Assembly (NCBI GenBank): GCA_012932295.1
Contig: JAAONU010000014.1
Span: forward strand, 17,487,039-17,551,038
Direction of reading: 5' to 3'
From: Cyclina sinensis
Taxonomy: Eukaryota; Mollusca; Bivalvia; Venerida; Veneridae
Length of the DNA: 64,000 nt
Shown here: piece after piece, positions 22,288-35,083 of the stretch
Layout of the letters: each line of letters starts with the position of its first letter
Numbering within the stretch: the first letter of the stretch is position 1
Translations under genes and position numbers: made by a program
Notes under the pieces: model-generated
Databases searched by the model: none
Told to the model about the DNA's origin: nothing
The model's input: only the letters and a program-made list of their open reading frames with translations

Positions 22288-23441
22288 ATGATCATAAAAA
22301 ACTTTAATTTGTTGTTGTTTCTAATATGTTACAATTACAGGAATACTGAAACACATTTTCACGTTAGTGTGGGAATTATATTGGCGTTGTTTGCTGTTAG
22401 TGTCATAAGGTCCTTGTATGTAGGTAAGAAATAATAACAGATTTCTGTCTTTTCTTAATCTTATATATTCGTCTTCAGATGATTGTGCACTGTTATCTTT
22501 ATGGTGACTTTTTTTCGTCATATAAATGAAGTTTGATATATTTATACCAAAAATGTAGAAAAAAACTGTTATCTCGCGCCTCTAGGAGATCATTTCTTTA
22601 TTTTCCAGAAAACGTTGACGTTTAGGCGACTTATAATAGTGTAGTTTATAAATGTGCGTAACTGGTAAAACCATCACAAAAAGTGTGATCATGAGTCGAA
22701 CTTTGAGACCCTTTTGCTGCCTTAAATTAGTTTACGTTGTTGGAATCCTGACGACTATGAACTTCAAATAAATGTATCGCATTTTACGAATAAGCTAAAA
22801 TTTCGCCGAGTAAAAGCTTTAAACAAACATTAACATTTGTCATAATTGTTTTCTTTATTTGTAGAAATTCTTATTACTGATGAAGACGAAGGACTTGCAA
22901 ACCTATATTCGAACAAAAGACGTAACTTAGATAATATGCAAAGACTGACATCAGATATCGTTAATTCAAAGCAAATTGACATAAGCGATTTAGAGAACTA
23001 ATACAGTGGTAATAGTTTCTATTGACCTAATGGATACAGATCCCGGTTATTGTCAGTGAATGATCTAAAAACTGATTTAACATAATATTTTCCTGACTGG
23101 TAGAAGAAGTCACAGTATTATAATATAATTCATTTTTGTATTTCTTTATGGTAGGAGCTTACGCAGTATACATAACAGCATTATGTTTTCATATACTTCG
23201 CTGAAAGGAAATTTGCATTCTTGATTGCTTTCTTACCTTCTTGCTTGCTTGTTTCATACTGACTAACTTACTGACTGATTGGTAACGTAGCTCGTATATA
23301 TCAATTACAGTTTTCGACAGGGGATGCCAAGAGAAGTTCAATTAATCTTTAGAAGACAATCTCAAGGTCATCGACAACTATCCTGGCGGGGAAACTGACT
23401 TGTATATGTGGAAAATCGGAGGCAATTTACGGAGCCCATAA
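22288..23441 (+). pseudogene. broken paralogue of the glycosyltransferase-like gene
   Basis: Three phase-compatible pieces are present. 22288-22423 is a membrane-anchor exon with HVSVGIILALFAVSVI and donor GTAG|GTAAGA. 22865-23001 is a hydrophilic exon ending at TAA. 23311 onward is an exon reading CQEKFN, stop, SLEDNLKVIDNYPGG, which aligns with CLEKFNETLADNLKFVENYPKG in exon 3 of the intact gene. It has stops at 23343-23345 and 23439-23441 and then runs into the (TA)n/(TG)n tract. Exons 4 and 5 are missing. The first two pieces could in principle encode a short membrane protein. Confidence 0.75.
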
Positions 23442-23449
23442 AGAGACGA

Positions 23450-23581
<132 letters not shown>

Positions 23582-24819
23582 CCGGGTCTGTTATTTCCAT
23601 TCTAAGGGAAATAACTCATTTTATTAATAATTCAGTTTTGTGAGGTTTAAAGGTGGCTTATCTTGCAGGCTTGTTTAAACTTCATACTTATCTTGACTTT
23701 TACTATACAGAGTAATCTGGATTTGTCACAGTTCGTGATTTTTAATTTTCATGTGATTTTTTGTCTGGGAAAATTGAACTGGCAGTCAGCCATATTACTT
23801 CTTTGTGTGAAGGTGTTAGTTGAAATTGATGATCAAGTTCTACTTGTTCATAGTTTGTAATTGTCCAGAAGGTTGATAATTCTTTGCTTTAAATACAAGG
23901 AATCACATTAAATGTAATAATGTATTCATTTGCTGTAAATATTAATATTTCTCAGAACTTTGATAATGGAAAGTTGTTAGATTAATGACTGAGTTTCAGA
24001 ACAGCTTTAATTTGTAGATTTCATTCACATTTCTATCTTTTATTCACTCCTAATAATTAACTTTGTAGTAACAGCCACCCACCAGTATGAGAGAGGAAAA
24101 CTATTTTGTACAGTGCTGATTTGGTTCGATGACTGATTGTAGAAGTTAATTAATTAAGAAGATCACTCATCCCATAGATGGTAAGCGATTGATTGTGCTG
24201 TTCATGTTTATTATTATTATATATGTTTTACAGTATTTTAGGGCAGAATAAATCAAGAGGCCACTAGACGCGTCTACGAGAGAAATGTATTTGTATTGTA
24301 TATTGTCTGTAATGTGTATTATGTAAAATTCATTATGCCATATGATTTATTATCTTTTTATATTGATTTCTAAGTGTGTTGTTGTTTGACTGAAACGATA
24401 ATAATCATAATTATATAGAAAGAACTATGGCCTTTGGGTGTAAACTTGCCACTTGAACCTCGAACCCATAACCTCTGGAGTGTATTGGACTATTACACAC
24501 ACACACACATATATAAGCTTAGAACAAATGCTCTCCCTGTGGTTGAGCATGTTTAAATTGGCCCCCACCCCAGGATACTTTTTTATTTTATTTTAAATAC
24601 ATTAGTTTAAATATTCTTATCAGAAACCAAGACCGGCTTTATTATAACTCATTTTCATATATTGATCATCATGCTATTTCGAGGAGAAACAATTAAACTC
24701 AAATTCAATTTGACGCTTTCAGTGCGACATCTGTTTAACTTGGAAATAATAACATAATAATAAAGTATTTCGAACAGATTCTTCGTTTCGGCTTGCAATG
24801 CCTAACTGATTACACATTA

Positions 24820-24919
24820 ATGATGAAGTTCCCGATCAAGAGAATTATTAGACTTAGATATCTGATATTTGGACTTTCAATAATAATTGTTGGTTTAATT
24901 TTTTCACAAACGGGAAAAG
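24820..24919 (+). CDS. orphan signal-anchor exon, third glycosyltransferase-like paralogue
   Basis: ATG at 24820 (or 24823) opens MMKFPIKRIIRLRYLIFGLS, continues through a hydrophobic helix (IIIVGLIF) and reaches AAAAG|GTAGGT, a phase-1 donor. Basic N-terminus, single anchor and phase 1 match exon 1 of the intact gene at 18348. No downstream exon follows before the repeat at 25345, so this is either a dead fragment or the first exon of an alternative transcript. Confidence 0.4.
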
Positions 24920-25344
24920 GTAGGTGGCAGTTTGCTTCAGTTTCATTTTTTGTGAACGCAGGTAGCGCTGTGTGAGACCAAACTGTGCCAGACCGTAATT
25001 TATTGTCCATTCTGGTGTTTGGACTTATTGTCTCGGTTTTATTATGTAAGCGTTACAAGGCATGAAATGTTTGCTCTAAGAAATCAGTATATTCTTCAAT
25101 TTAAGTCGATACATAATGTTCAAAGCTATAAAATTCTTGGAATGTTTAAGCCTTTGTACAGATATCAAAAGGAAACTCAATATATTTTACAGAAATGTCA
25201 TTTGTTTACACTTTTTCCAATTGAAACTTAATGTATAAATGAGATCTATCCACTAAGAAATTTCAAGTTGATACATCCAATAGCTTTTGGTTATGCCTCG
25301 GACAAACAAAACCCGACCGTTGTATTTATTATTATTAATATAAT

Positions 25345-26536
25345 TAACAGCTTCCAATTGTGTTTGATCATTTCCACGTGATCAAGTTGTAAGTTTCTAC
25401 AACTTTTTCAGATTTCTTTTTATTTCAACAAAGTTTCAAGAAATAGTGTCTTTAACAAGTATTTGTTAAAGCTTGTACTATATAACTGCATACATTATGT
25501 CTTAACAAATACTTTGTTAAACATAAACCAAATTGTTTTGGTGTAATATCAAGGCTCTTTAACAATTATATGTAAAGATCGCTTTTGCTTAGACTATCAT
25601 CAATTGGACATCAGAGTTTAACAAATCTTTGTTAAACTATTCTCGTCACTTGACACAGATGTGAAAAGAAAATCGGCTGAATTGTTAACAATTATTTGTT
25701 AACATCTCTGTTCGCTGTTACTGAATCTACCGTCAGTCAGAGTTTAACAAATCTTTGTTAAAGCTTATACCATTCTCAGTGAAAGAGATGCAGAAAGAAA
25801 ATATGCCGAATTGTTAACAATAATTTGTTAACATCTCTGTTCTCTGTTACTGAATCTACCATCAGTCAGAGTTTAACAAATCTTTGTTAAAGCTTATACT
25901 ATTCTCTTCACTTGACAGAGATGTGTAAAGAAAACTGGTCGAATTGTTAACAATAATTTGTTAACATCTCTGTTCTCTGTTACTAAATCTACCGTCAGTC
26001 AGAGTTTAACAAATCTTTGTTAAAGCTTATACTATTCTCTTCACTTGACAGAGATGTGTAAAGAAAACTGGTCGAAATGTTAACAATAATTTGTTAACAT
26101 CTCTGTTCTCTGTTACTGAATCTACCGTCAGTCAGAGATTAACAAATCTTTGTTAAAGCTTATACTTTTGTCTTCACTTGACAGAGATGTGGAAAGAAAT
26201 TTGGTCGAACTGTTAACAATAATTTGTTAACATCTCTGTTCACTGTTACTGAATCTACCGTCAGTCAGATTTCAGAACATAACAAATATTTGTTAACGAT
26301 TATATGAGAATCATCAGTCGGCAAAGATATTCAATGGGCATCGGCTGGATATCAATGATTTTAACAATATCTGTTAAGATGTTTAATCTTTAATGTATTA
26401 ACATTCTGATTTCAGAAATAAACGAACCTTCATAAAATTTTATCATTGTGATTATTAGTTATTAATGATGAAGAATAAACATCAAAGTGATGCATATTTC
26501 CCGTCAACATATTTGTCAAAAAAGCTAAAATACTGA
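25345..26536. repeat. pearl-like tandem-core element, copy 2
   Basis: This is the second copy of the 16840-18031 segment in the same orientation, offset by 8,505 bp throughout without net insertion or deletion. The five 133-bp units and their TTAACAAA/TTTGTTAA palindromes are all kept. The flanking sequences differ on both sides, so the shared block is exactly 1,192 bp. Confidence 0.85.
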
Positions 26537-26769
26537 GTGAATAAATCTTGATAAATTAACTTAATATGGCATTTATAGAAACAATTATTAATTTTACCGG
26601 TTTTAAGCCATTACAAATATACTGTGAACAATGTGTTTTGCTGATAACCATGAATTAAAAAAGATATTATATAAAAGGCCTTCACTTTTATCGGTAAAAA
26701 ATTTACCCCTTTAGTCACGGGGTAAATACTTTAGTTATAACATTAATTTTGAGGCAATCTTATAACTAG

Positions 26770-26975
26770 TTGCCGTGGCTCAGTGGTCTAAGTCGTTGCT
26801 CTATATTACTGACCGAAAAGTCGTGGGTTCGAATCCTGGTAAAGTCAAAACTTTTTTTTTCAGTTTTCATGGTGTATAGAAGCATAATATTATATTTTTT
26901 CCATAGTTTATTAAATCCTCTTAAATTTGAAACAATAAAAAATTTCAGCAATATTTTGTGAGTCAGTCGCTTTAA
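26770..26975 (+). repeat. tRNA-like SINE/MITE fragment
   Basis: The segment starts TGCCGTGGCTCAGTGGTCTAA (box A-like; first 20 bases shown elsewhere as TGGCTCAGTGG) and has GGTTCGAATCC (box B), so it is tRNA-derived. The acceptor stem does not pair, so it is not a tRNA gene. It ends GAGTCAGTCGCTTTAA, the same terminus as the TTAA-flanked element at 35781-36077. Confidence 0.6.
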
Positions 26976-27939
26976 ATAACCTTTACCCATAACAAAATTA
27001 TATACAGTCAATGCTGTGTAACATTGTCTATACAAATATATCACTATATCTAAAATCTAAAAATGAAAGAATGCAACCGTTAAGCAAGAAAACACAACAT
27101 TCAACTTGAAAACACAAATTAAATTCGTCCATATATATAATTTCCTTTACATTTCTGTCAGTATTTTCCACTTAGTTAAAAGGTACCAAAAACATTTTTT
27201 GCCTGACCATTATAATATTGCAAATCCAACATTACTTACTTTATTTAACACAATCTATTGATGACCCGAATTCGCCTTGAAGATGAAATGTCTAAGCACA
27301 CATTTTTTTCTGTCCGAAGTTTAATTACCACTAAACCACTAAATTTATGCCTTCTTTTCTTCTGTGAGAGTGTTTAAATTAATGAGCCCTTTACAAAATG
27401 AAATCATTTGGTACTGTGGTGTAAATAGGACACTCTTGGTTGTTACTCACTCTTTGTTTACACTATTCAGCATTTTATGATCTCCATGGGAATTGTCTTG
27501 ATTTGTTGAACTGTGGCTGCTCAAGCATGTAATGTTAATTTCACCTCAAGCAATGAAAATCCCATTTAACTTAGTCATGGCACTGGTCAGAAAACCAGAT
27601 TCATATACAGTCCTATGAAATACTAGGGAAAATCGGCTCAATCTGAGCCAAGTCTTATCAGTAAGCATATCAGTGAGAATTGCCCCTTACAGTTATAAAT
27701 CAATTAGCACCAGCTTGTGTTTGTTTATAGTCTGCTGACCACTCCAGTAATGTATTAATGTTATTCCTAAGATTTTACTGCAGCAACATCTTCATTATCT
27801 GTGTTTAACCAAATCATGTAGAAAATTAGAAAATAAAAGTATAAGTAGATCTATTGATTGTTAGCATACTATTCATTTTTGAGTAATAATGACTTCTTTA
27901 ATACAACAAAATCAATGCGGAAAGTAACTGTAGACGTTC

Positions 27940-28010
27940 AACCTGGCGGGATTCGAACTTGCAACCTCAGGATCGGAATTCCGCGCTCTATCTCCTCGAC
28001 CACTGCTCCT
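27940..28010 (-). repeat. tRNA-derived SINE head
   Basis: The minus strand reads GGAGCAGTGGTCGAGGAGAT, then GTTCGAATCCCGCCAGG, giving boxes A and B in tRNA order. The stems do not close as in a functional tRNA. The rest of 26,980-28,850 shows nothing else recognisable. Confidence 0.6.
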
Positions 28011-28859
28011 CTTTTAAGTTTTCATTTTATGCTTTGGACAAAGATTCGTTTTAAAAGTGTGACCTTGACATTTGAGGTAGAAACATAGGTGATGCAGGCG
28101 AGACATCGTCCATCGTACTGAACATTTGTGCCAGACTTTTCTTTTCAATATCCATCAGTGTATAAAATAATTATAGTAGAACAGGAATGTGTGCTTATAA
28201 ACAGGACTATTATAAAAGTGCGACTTTGACATATAAGGTAGAATACTGAATATACCAAGCGACACGACATCTTCATGTGCTGTACACTTGGGTCAAGTTA
28301 TTCGAAACAGAACAATGCATAACAAAGTTACAGCCCTGTCAGACAGACGGTGCAATTTTAATATGCTCAAATTAGGGTCATAAAAATAAAGTCCTGTACT
28401 GACCCTAACTGTTGTTTTTTATGTTTAAATGAAATTAAACTTCAATCATAACGCCAAACCTAAATCCAAAGATTATCAGAATTATTAGTAAAAGTTAAAA
28501 TAAACCCTAACCAAAATTTTATAAGATTTTCTTTTCAAGTGCATCAACTACACTGGTTATAGGGTCTCGTGTTTTATAACGTAAACCACAGATAATTTAA
28601 CATTAGTTAACAGGATTACTTAACGATATGCTTAACTATACAGAAAACGATATCATTTTATCGTACAGTTTTTGGAACATCGTGGTTTCAATATATATAT
28701 ATATATAATATGAAAAACAAAGAACCCTATAAATGGAATGGCAAAATGAAATCAGCGTAATTTTTGGCACAATAAAATGATCAAAATTATTATTATTCTA
28801 TCATTATTTTATTATTAAATTTTTATTGAAATGTCAAAAAAGCAAATCTGAATTCTTAC

Positions 28860-28991
28860 CAATATAACACCTTTCACCTCGGTAACCTGGATTACAGCCA
28901 TGTGTACATGTTCCATTCTGCTTATTACAAATATTATAACGGCAGTTGCATGTTTTTGAGCAGTTACTTCCGTATGTACCATCATCACATT
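28860..28991 (-). CDS. 8-Cys EGF exon, receptor ectodomain
   Basis: The 132-bp phase-1/phase-1 exon lies between acceptor AACATAAG and donor TATTG|GTAAGAA. It encodes ECDDGTYGSNC, then CSKTCNC, NGTCTHGC and YRGERC with eight cysteines. It follows the EGF exon at 29298-29438 by an intron of about 300 bp. The next EGF exon downstream on this strand is 23 kb away at 5959. Confidence 0.85.
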
Positions 28992-29297
28992 CTTATGTTA
29001 AGGAACAAAGATTATATAAAAAGAATTGATAATAAAAAATAATTAATAAAATATTTAAAATTAGTTCTATACTCTTTTTTCATTTGTTACCTATAAAATG
29101 CTAGTATAATTTATTTCAGCTGAACAGATGTGTATAACAAATTCGTATTTTAACGTTAATGCATGTGAAAAACATTATGGACTGAAATGACAAGAGACGC
29201 TTTCTGCATAACAGAATATTTAAAAAGTGTAATCATTGTATACAATAGATATGTTAATACGGTTTAAAATGGGAAAAAACTGTCCAGACAAAAATAC

Positions 29298-29438
29298 CTT
29301 TGTTGCAGCTCAGGGAACTTTTATATCCATACTCACAACCTCCTGGACATTGTCCTGTTGTGACATCACATTGCACTAAATCCTTGCAAAGCCCGCATTT
29401 TTTATCGCAAGTATTTCCCCAGGTCCGATCTTTACATT
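29298..29438 (-). CDS. EGF exon after the F-type lectin domain
   Basis: This is a 141-bp phase-1/phase-1 exon. It encodes ECKDRTWGNTC, DKKCGLC, VQCDVTTGQCPGGC and ends SLSCNK before G|GTATTT. The DVTTGQCPGGC core resembles DMTTGACPSGC in the exon at 36741-36899, so the two EGF exons either side of the lectin domain are related. The module is probably extracellular. Confidence 0.85.
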
Positions 29439-30082
29439 CTACGAAAAAAAAGGTAAATTTCAGATGTCTTCAATGTTCGTGTATATGTTATTTGCCTAAA
29501 TAATTTGAAAGGTTTGAATAAATTTCATGATGCCTTTTGCCATATAAATTTCATGATGCCTTTTGCCATATCTTTTCTATATGAATTAGAAATAGCAACA
29601 TACTGAACTTGATTTATACGAAGAATAAATGCATGAAACGCTTTAAATTCTAGAGAGTGTGCTTCAACAAGCAAATAGAAATATCAGGCAAAGATTTGCC
29701 CTCGAAGTCAAATGATTGAAATGGTAAAATATGGAATTATCATGCCCGCGTCAAACTTTGTTTGCCGGTGTATATACGAGTCATCTTACGGTCAGCTGGT
29801 TTGAAATTTTATGACGCGAGCTTCTGTTACAATTCTAGGACAATCAATCTGAAACCTGGTTTGCATGTTCATCAGTAAATGTAGATGTGCGTGACACCAA
29901 TGCGTGACAACCGTGCGCCAATGTCAGCTGTGCAGATTTACAGCCCGTCATAGGTATATATTTTGACGAGAACTGAATCCACATCTCTAGGACTATCATT
30001 TTGAAACTTGGTTTGCATGATCATCAGTAAGTGTAGATGTGTGTGACATGTGCTAAATATCCTTCTTTCCTCTGATACTGGT

Positions 30083-30136
30083 ACTGAGGGGCGGGGGGGG
30101 GGGGGGGGGGGGGGGTGTGTGAGGGGGGGGGGGGGT
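30083..30136. repeat. poly-G tract
   Basis: Two long G runs are separated by TGTGTGAG, inside the putative receptor intron. Such tracts are prone to sequencing and assembly length errors. Confidence 0.9.
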
Positions 30137-30736
30137 ATTTATCTCATTTGGTGATAGCGCTTAATTATTATTTGCCAATCAAACAGCCACTTTAAAGAGT
30201 CTTTTAAGACATTTTTGTTGTATTTGAATTGTATTTACATTAAGCAAGCAGATGAAACTTCTGTAATAACCTGCGTTAACTTTAGAATATTTACAGGAAA
30301 TATGTAATGTTCGGGTAGATGCTATTATGCTTTAGGAAAAAGCAATATAAGTATCTCTGATAGCCAGTGATATACTCTAACAGAAGAAAACAGACTTAAC
30401 TTTGGGTTTAAATATATTACATTCCTGATAAATGCAGACAGAACAAAAAATTGAAACGTTCCATATGATTATTACCCCTACAAAGCACCCTGTTTTAGTC
30501 AGTGTTTTGTAACGTACGACTTCGGTGTATAAGAAGTTCTTATCTGACAATATGAACAACATTTGGCCTTAAGGTAAACCAGTAAAAAGATTTGACAGTG
30601 TTTCACCATTATTTTACGTTATGCTTCATATGTATGGGTTAGTCATCAAGCTGACACGTGTTGAATCATTTGGTTGTGGTAGGATGTAATCAAGTGAGTG
30701 TACATCTCCATAACAGATTTATATTTATTGATTTTT

Positions 30737-30980
30737 ATGCCCCCGGAGGAAAAGCATATTGTTTTTTGGTCTGTCTGTCTGTCTGTCTGTCTGTAACAAA
30801 ACTTTAACCTTGACCATACCACGGAAGTCCTTCCAACTACAGCCTCCAAACTTCACAGGATCGTGCACCTTGATGACTTCTATCCACCAATCCCACTTAG
30901 AAGTCACGGGTTCGAAGGTTAAGCCCCCCCTCCCCTGGAAGAGGGAGGGGGCATGGCGTTCATTCGAACGTAGCGCTTGC
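30737..30980. repeat. microsatellite-tailed interspersed repeat
   Basis: It starts TATGCCCCCGGAGGAAAAGC, passes through (GTCT)n and ends in a GC-rich piece GGAGGGGGCAT. Head and tail are similar to those at 38,095 and 58,400, so these belong to one family. Confidence 0.6.
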
Positions 30981-31308
30981 TTTTATAGCTCTTCACAATA
31001 CAAGTTGATGTCATAAACACTCAGTGATTTAATTATGGCTATATTATTTACTTATGTTTACTGGGATATACAGCTTTTTAATATTTTTTTATGTAAAACC
31101 TCTCTTATATAAACAGCTTCACGGGGATATCCTCTGTTAGAAATAAAGCACACAATGTCGGAACCGAAATTGTTGGTGTCCCGCGGATAAATATTTCATG
31201 ATCAGCGACGCACTTTTTTAGGGGAATGTATATTATTTACTTCGACTGCAAACACTAAATTAAAACGAGTGAAAAGTGTAGGAAGGACAAGTAAAACTGT
31301 TACAATAC

Positions 31309-31536
31309 CTCCATAAACTCTAACATCACAAAGAACAAGCTGTGTTGAAGTGTTTGCAAGTTGTATCCGTAACTGATTCCCTACAAGATCCTCGTCGCAC
31401 TTGACATGTACAGTTGTTTTGTTTGGTATTCTTTTATCATGTTGGTAGCACAAATATCCAGTGCGATATGTCTTACTTCTGTGCTCAGTTTCAGTAATAT
31501 TTCGCTGTACAGTCACCTTAAACCCGGGGAAGAATT
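31309..31536 (-). CDS. F-type lectin (fucolectin-like) domain, C-terminal half
   Basis: A 228-bp phase-1/phase-1 exon lies between acceptor ATTATTCCAG and donor TATGGAG|GTATTG. It encodes FKVTVQRN, GYLCYQHDKRIPNKTT, then VKCDEDLVGNQLRIQLANT and LVLCDVRVYG. The string CY, VKCD, GxxLRIQL, LCDVRVYG is the C-terminal signature of F-type lectin/FA58C-like domains. Its phase fits the N-half exon at 35084-35299 exactly (split codon A|AA). The whole domain is 148 codons, the usual size. The R-x-D fucose-contact motif of the family is not evident at the junction, so sugar binding is uncertain. Confidence 0.8.
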
Positions 31537-32456
31537 CTGGAATAATTTATCATGGTATTAGTGATATGGTTACAAACGGTATAAAAATGAATTTATCTTC
31601 AGAATGAAAACATAGTATCATAAGAAAAAGTAGGCTGTTTTTATCTCAAGAAATATCATTAATGATTAGTATAGTTGGTCATTTTAGATGTAAACAAAAA
31701 GTACTCCTGTTAAAGAAGGAAAATTCGCTCAATACATCATAATACGACGAATTTACAAATGATTTTAAATATGACCTCTGTGAATTATTGTAAGTACTAG
31801 CACTATCATATTTTATTTATTGAAAAGGCCGGAAAAATATCAATTGGATTACTAAATCATCTGTGATATGGCAGAATGGCAGTTTTATCAAATTAAAAAT
31901 GGAAACTTTTTCTACCAGTATAGTACAACAAACGACGGCACTGTAAGTGATCATTCATAAGTAGTATAAAACAAATTATGTATGATTGTTATTGTTGCCA
32001 CTGGACTAGTTTCGGTGAGATGTGTATTTAGGAACTTCAGAACGAGTTGCATATCTATACATTTAAAAGTAGAGGTTCGCCGTTTTGTCGGAGAAACGGC
32101 GTGATCTCAAGTTATTCTGTTCTATGTCGCCGAAGCACTCATATATGAGCATCTAAAGTTGATATTTCTTTTTCTGAAATAAGCACTGATATGTACGAAA
32201 ATAGAGAAAATTGCCAAAAAAAGCACCGGAAAACACCTAAGGCTAAAAATAGAAATGCTACAAATAGATTTTGCTAAATTTAATCGAATGATTACATGCT
32301 TGCACTCTGTGATGTAACGAAGCGGGGGTGAGGGTGGAGTCAAATAACAGAACATATTTACAACTGTGTATTACATTCAAACTTCAAGACGGTAGTTTAC
32401 ATGCTAATGGATTGTAGGAATGCATCAACTGTACATAAATAACTTTATCTTTATTA

Positions 32457-33150
32457 TCCCCCGCCGCATAGCGGTAGGGGAATATAAGAATGGTCTTAGT
32501 GCGTCCGTCTGTCGCGCGCGCGTGTGTGTGTGCATCTGGATTTCGTGTCCGCTCCTTAACTTCTAAACCCCTGAAAGTAATATTCATCTCATCAAGGCGA
32601 TGGGCAAAACCTATGTTCCAACGGCTCAAGGTGAAGGTCACAAGTGGAGGTCAAAGGTTTGAGCGACATTAAACAGCAAGCCAAACAAGTGATAGTACTT
32701 ATGTCAAATCACTGTAAAATTAATATAAAAGTGTTATTTCCCCTGATTTTTTGAAAATGAACCTAATCGTGATTTAGGACATGATACAATCTTAAGTTGG
32801 GAGGGGAGGAGGGAGAGAACCTATGTTTCAACCGTGCCGGCTCAAGATCACGGTCACCAGTGGTGTTCAAAAGTTTAGGCCATGCATTTCGTGTGTGCTC
32901 CATAACTTTTAAACACATGGAAGAAATTTCATGAAACTTTTCTGTTTAAAAACCTTTGAACATGTTGCGGCGGTTCACTATTCTAATTTACACGCCTTTT
33001 GAACATTCCGGTATCGAAAACATTATAAAAGGTAGTAGATTAGTCAGTTTACAGGTAAATAAGATCATGTCCTTCTCTCGCTATATGCATGCCTATCTAA
33101 TGCAAATAGGTAGATTTTCTAAGCCCGCGCGTGCGCGGGTCCCCATCTAG
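32457..33150 (+). mobile_element. candidate non-autonomous Helitron
   Basis: The 694-bp element starts TCCCCCGCCGCATAGCGG after an A. It ends with the hairpin CCCGCGCGTGCGCGGG (33124-33139), seven bases, then CTAG followed by T. TC at the 5' end, a GC-rich hairpin just before CTRR, and insertion between A and T are the Helitron pattern. The interior has GTCCGTCTGTC and AAGGTCA-type repeat sequence and no protein. The hairpin-to-end distance is slightly shorter than usual. Confidence 0.55.
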
Positions 33151-34033
33151 TTAGTATATATTTCAAGCAATGATATCTATCTTAAATTTTAGATGGTTAA
33201 CCAAACTTCAATTCTAATTATGGCAAAGAAAGAAAGTTATTTTAAAATGTTTCATATAATAAGGTATTTTCTCATTGCTTTACATGTTTGTAAATCAAGA
33301 TGAAGCAGGAAAACGGAAACGGAAGCCTATAATTTAAAGTTGTTTGTTTACCTCTGCTTTTATTTTACATTAGATTTTTACATGATACTTTGCAAAGTCT
33401 TATGGGTAGAGAGAGGCGTCAGCTATAGTATATTCTGCAATATAATATAGTACATCATTGCAAGTCTTCAAAGCCCTTGTGGTTATTTCTTACGTATCTG
33501 AACTTCGTACCATGGTTTAATCGACGATATACCATGTTAAAAAGGTTTACATAAATAATACTATAATACCGCAGATAAATTTGACGACATCTGATTGGTA
33601 AAGACCACCCGTATACGATGTCGTATATGCCGTGAGCAGAACTTGTATTTACCGTATGTTTTTCCTAAAGAGCTTCGACAGTCTCGACTTCTGATTGGAT
33701 ACTCATACTCATTCTCATTGCTTTGTTTACGCAAAAACAAATGGGCAGCCATATTTTCTCTCGATTAAAAATTTTAAACGAAAATAAGTTCACATAAATA
33801 GTATCTAAGGCATCAGTCAGTGCAGTATCCAAGACAATGAAGAGAAATACAAAATATAACTTAGTGTTTACGTGATTAAGGCTTACCGTATAGACTACTA
33901 GACTAAATTTTAAACTAAAATCTACCTAAGCTAAAGTTATCATATTTCTGCTTGAGGTTCAAACCTTACTTTTTGTGTTCCATTCACAAACAATGAAGAT
34001 CTTTTGTCCCATCATTCATATTTTATTAATGTG

Positions 34034-34324
34034 ATGAAACCTTTGAATAAACTTGCTATCGCATGCTCCTTGTTATTATCAATTGAACTGTCCTTTATTG
34101 TGGCACTCTGTCTAAAAAGTAGCTCTACCAAAGACGAGAATTCATTTCTGAAGTGGCAGTGTAAATTGCACACTGAAGATTACTTTAGTAAAATCATTTC
34201 AGAATTTCATTTCAATTCAATTCGCCATTTGTCCAAAATAGGAGGCCAGCTGTCAGATTCTTTTAATCCACAACAACAAGCATTGTTAAAGTATAAATGT
34301 CACGAAAGAAGACGAAAGAAAGAG
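34034..34324 (+). CDS. first exon of a type II membrane protein, unidentified
   Basis: ATG at 34034 opens MKPLNKLAIACSLLLSIELS, continues hydrophobic to VALCLK, then has a stalk of about 65 residues. It ends in a basic RRRKKE at a possible phase-0 donor, GAG|GTCAGG. A short basic cytoplasmic end, one anchor and a furin-like basic cluster resemble membrane-bound ligands or transmembrane collagens, but no family domain is in this exon. It lies on the strand opposite the receptor exons, inside their intron. No second exon was found in the window. Confidence 0.4.
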
Positions 34325-34438
34325 GTCAGGGGGCACATTAGAGGAGAACACAAATAAGAGAAAATGCTCATATTTATTTAGAAAATAGACCAGGTTTAGT
34401 TTTTAAAATAACTTGCGGTATTATAAACTCGTTTTATA

Positions 34439-34562
34439 GACTCTTGGTTGGGTATACGCCCTCGTATATCCTATTCGAACTGATAAAAACCCTTGCCTGA
34501 CGTTTTGGGTTATATTAATTCAACCAGGCAAGTATACGAGGCCATATACCCCGCCAAGAATC
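34439..34562. repeat. 124-bp imperfect palindrome (foldback MITE)
   Basis: GACTCTTGGTTGGGTATACG at the left faces GGCCATATACCCCGCCAAGAATC at the right as its imperfect reverse complement, and the arms continue almost to the centre (CCTCGTATA with TATACGAGG). No coding potential; the TSD is not clear. Confidence 0.7.
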
Positions 34563-35083
34563 AATATAATTAATGATAGTCCTATATTTTTCAGTTTCCT
34601 TTGTATTTATACACACTCGGATCACCGATAATGTGGCAACAGCGCCTTAATTGCATGCGGAGAGTCGAAGGTTTTAAACCCAGCCTAAAACATTATTTTT
34701 TCTCATATCGTAACGTTTTTGTTATCTGGATTTTAATATGAAATGATTCTACAATTTATTTGTTAATCTGCCTAACCGACAAAAATATTTACGCAGAGAT
34801 TAAGTAGGAACTAAAAAGGCTGTACTGAATGACACAAAAACAAATTTACATGGATATGCATGAAAATAATAGTCTTTGTGTAGCTAACCGATGAGTTCAG
34901 TTATAGAATATTGATAAAATGTCTATATATGAACACATTTGGATTTATTACTTGACTTCAGTTTGATTTATAATGAAATGGCATATATCACATCTTCCTA
35001 AAAATATATTGAGCTGCCATATTAAAACACTTATACTATGAGATTTCTTACAGTTTAAAAAATTAATGTAATTTTACACTTAC

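Noticed and set aside
26770..26850. Functional tRNA gene
   Set aside because: Boxes A and B are present but the acceptor and anticodon stems do not pair and the sequence continues into a repeat body, so it is called SINE-like.
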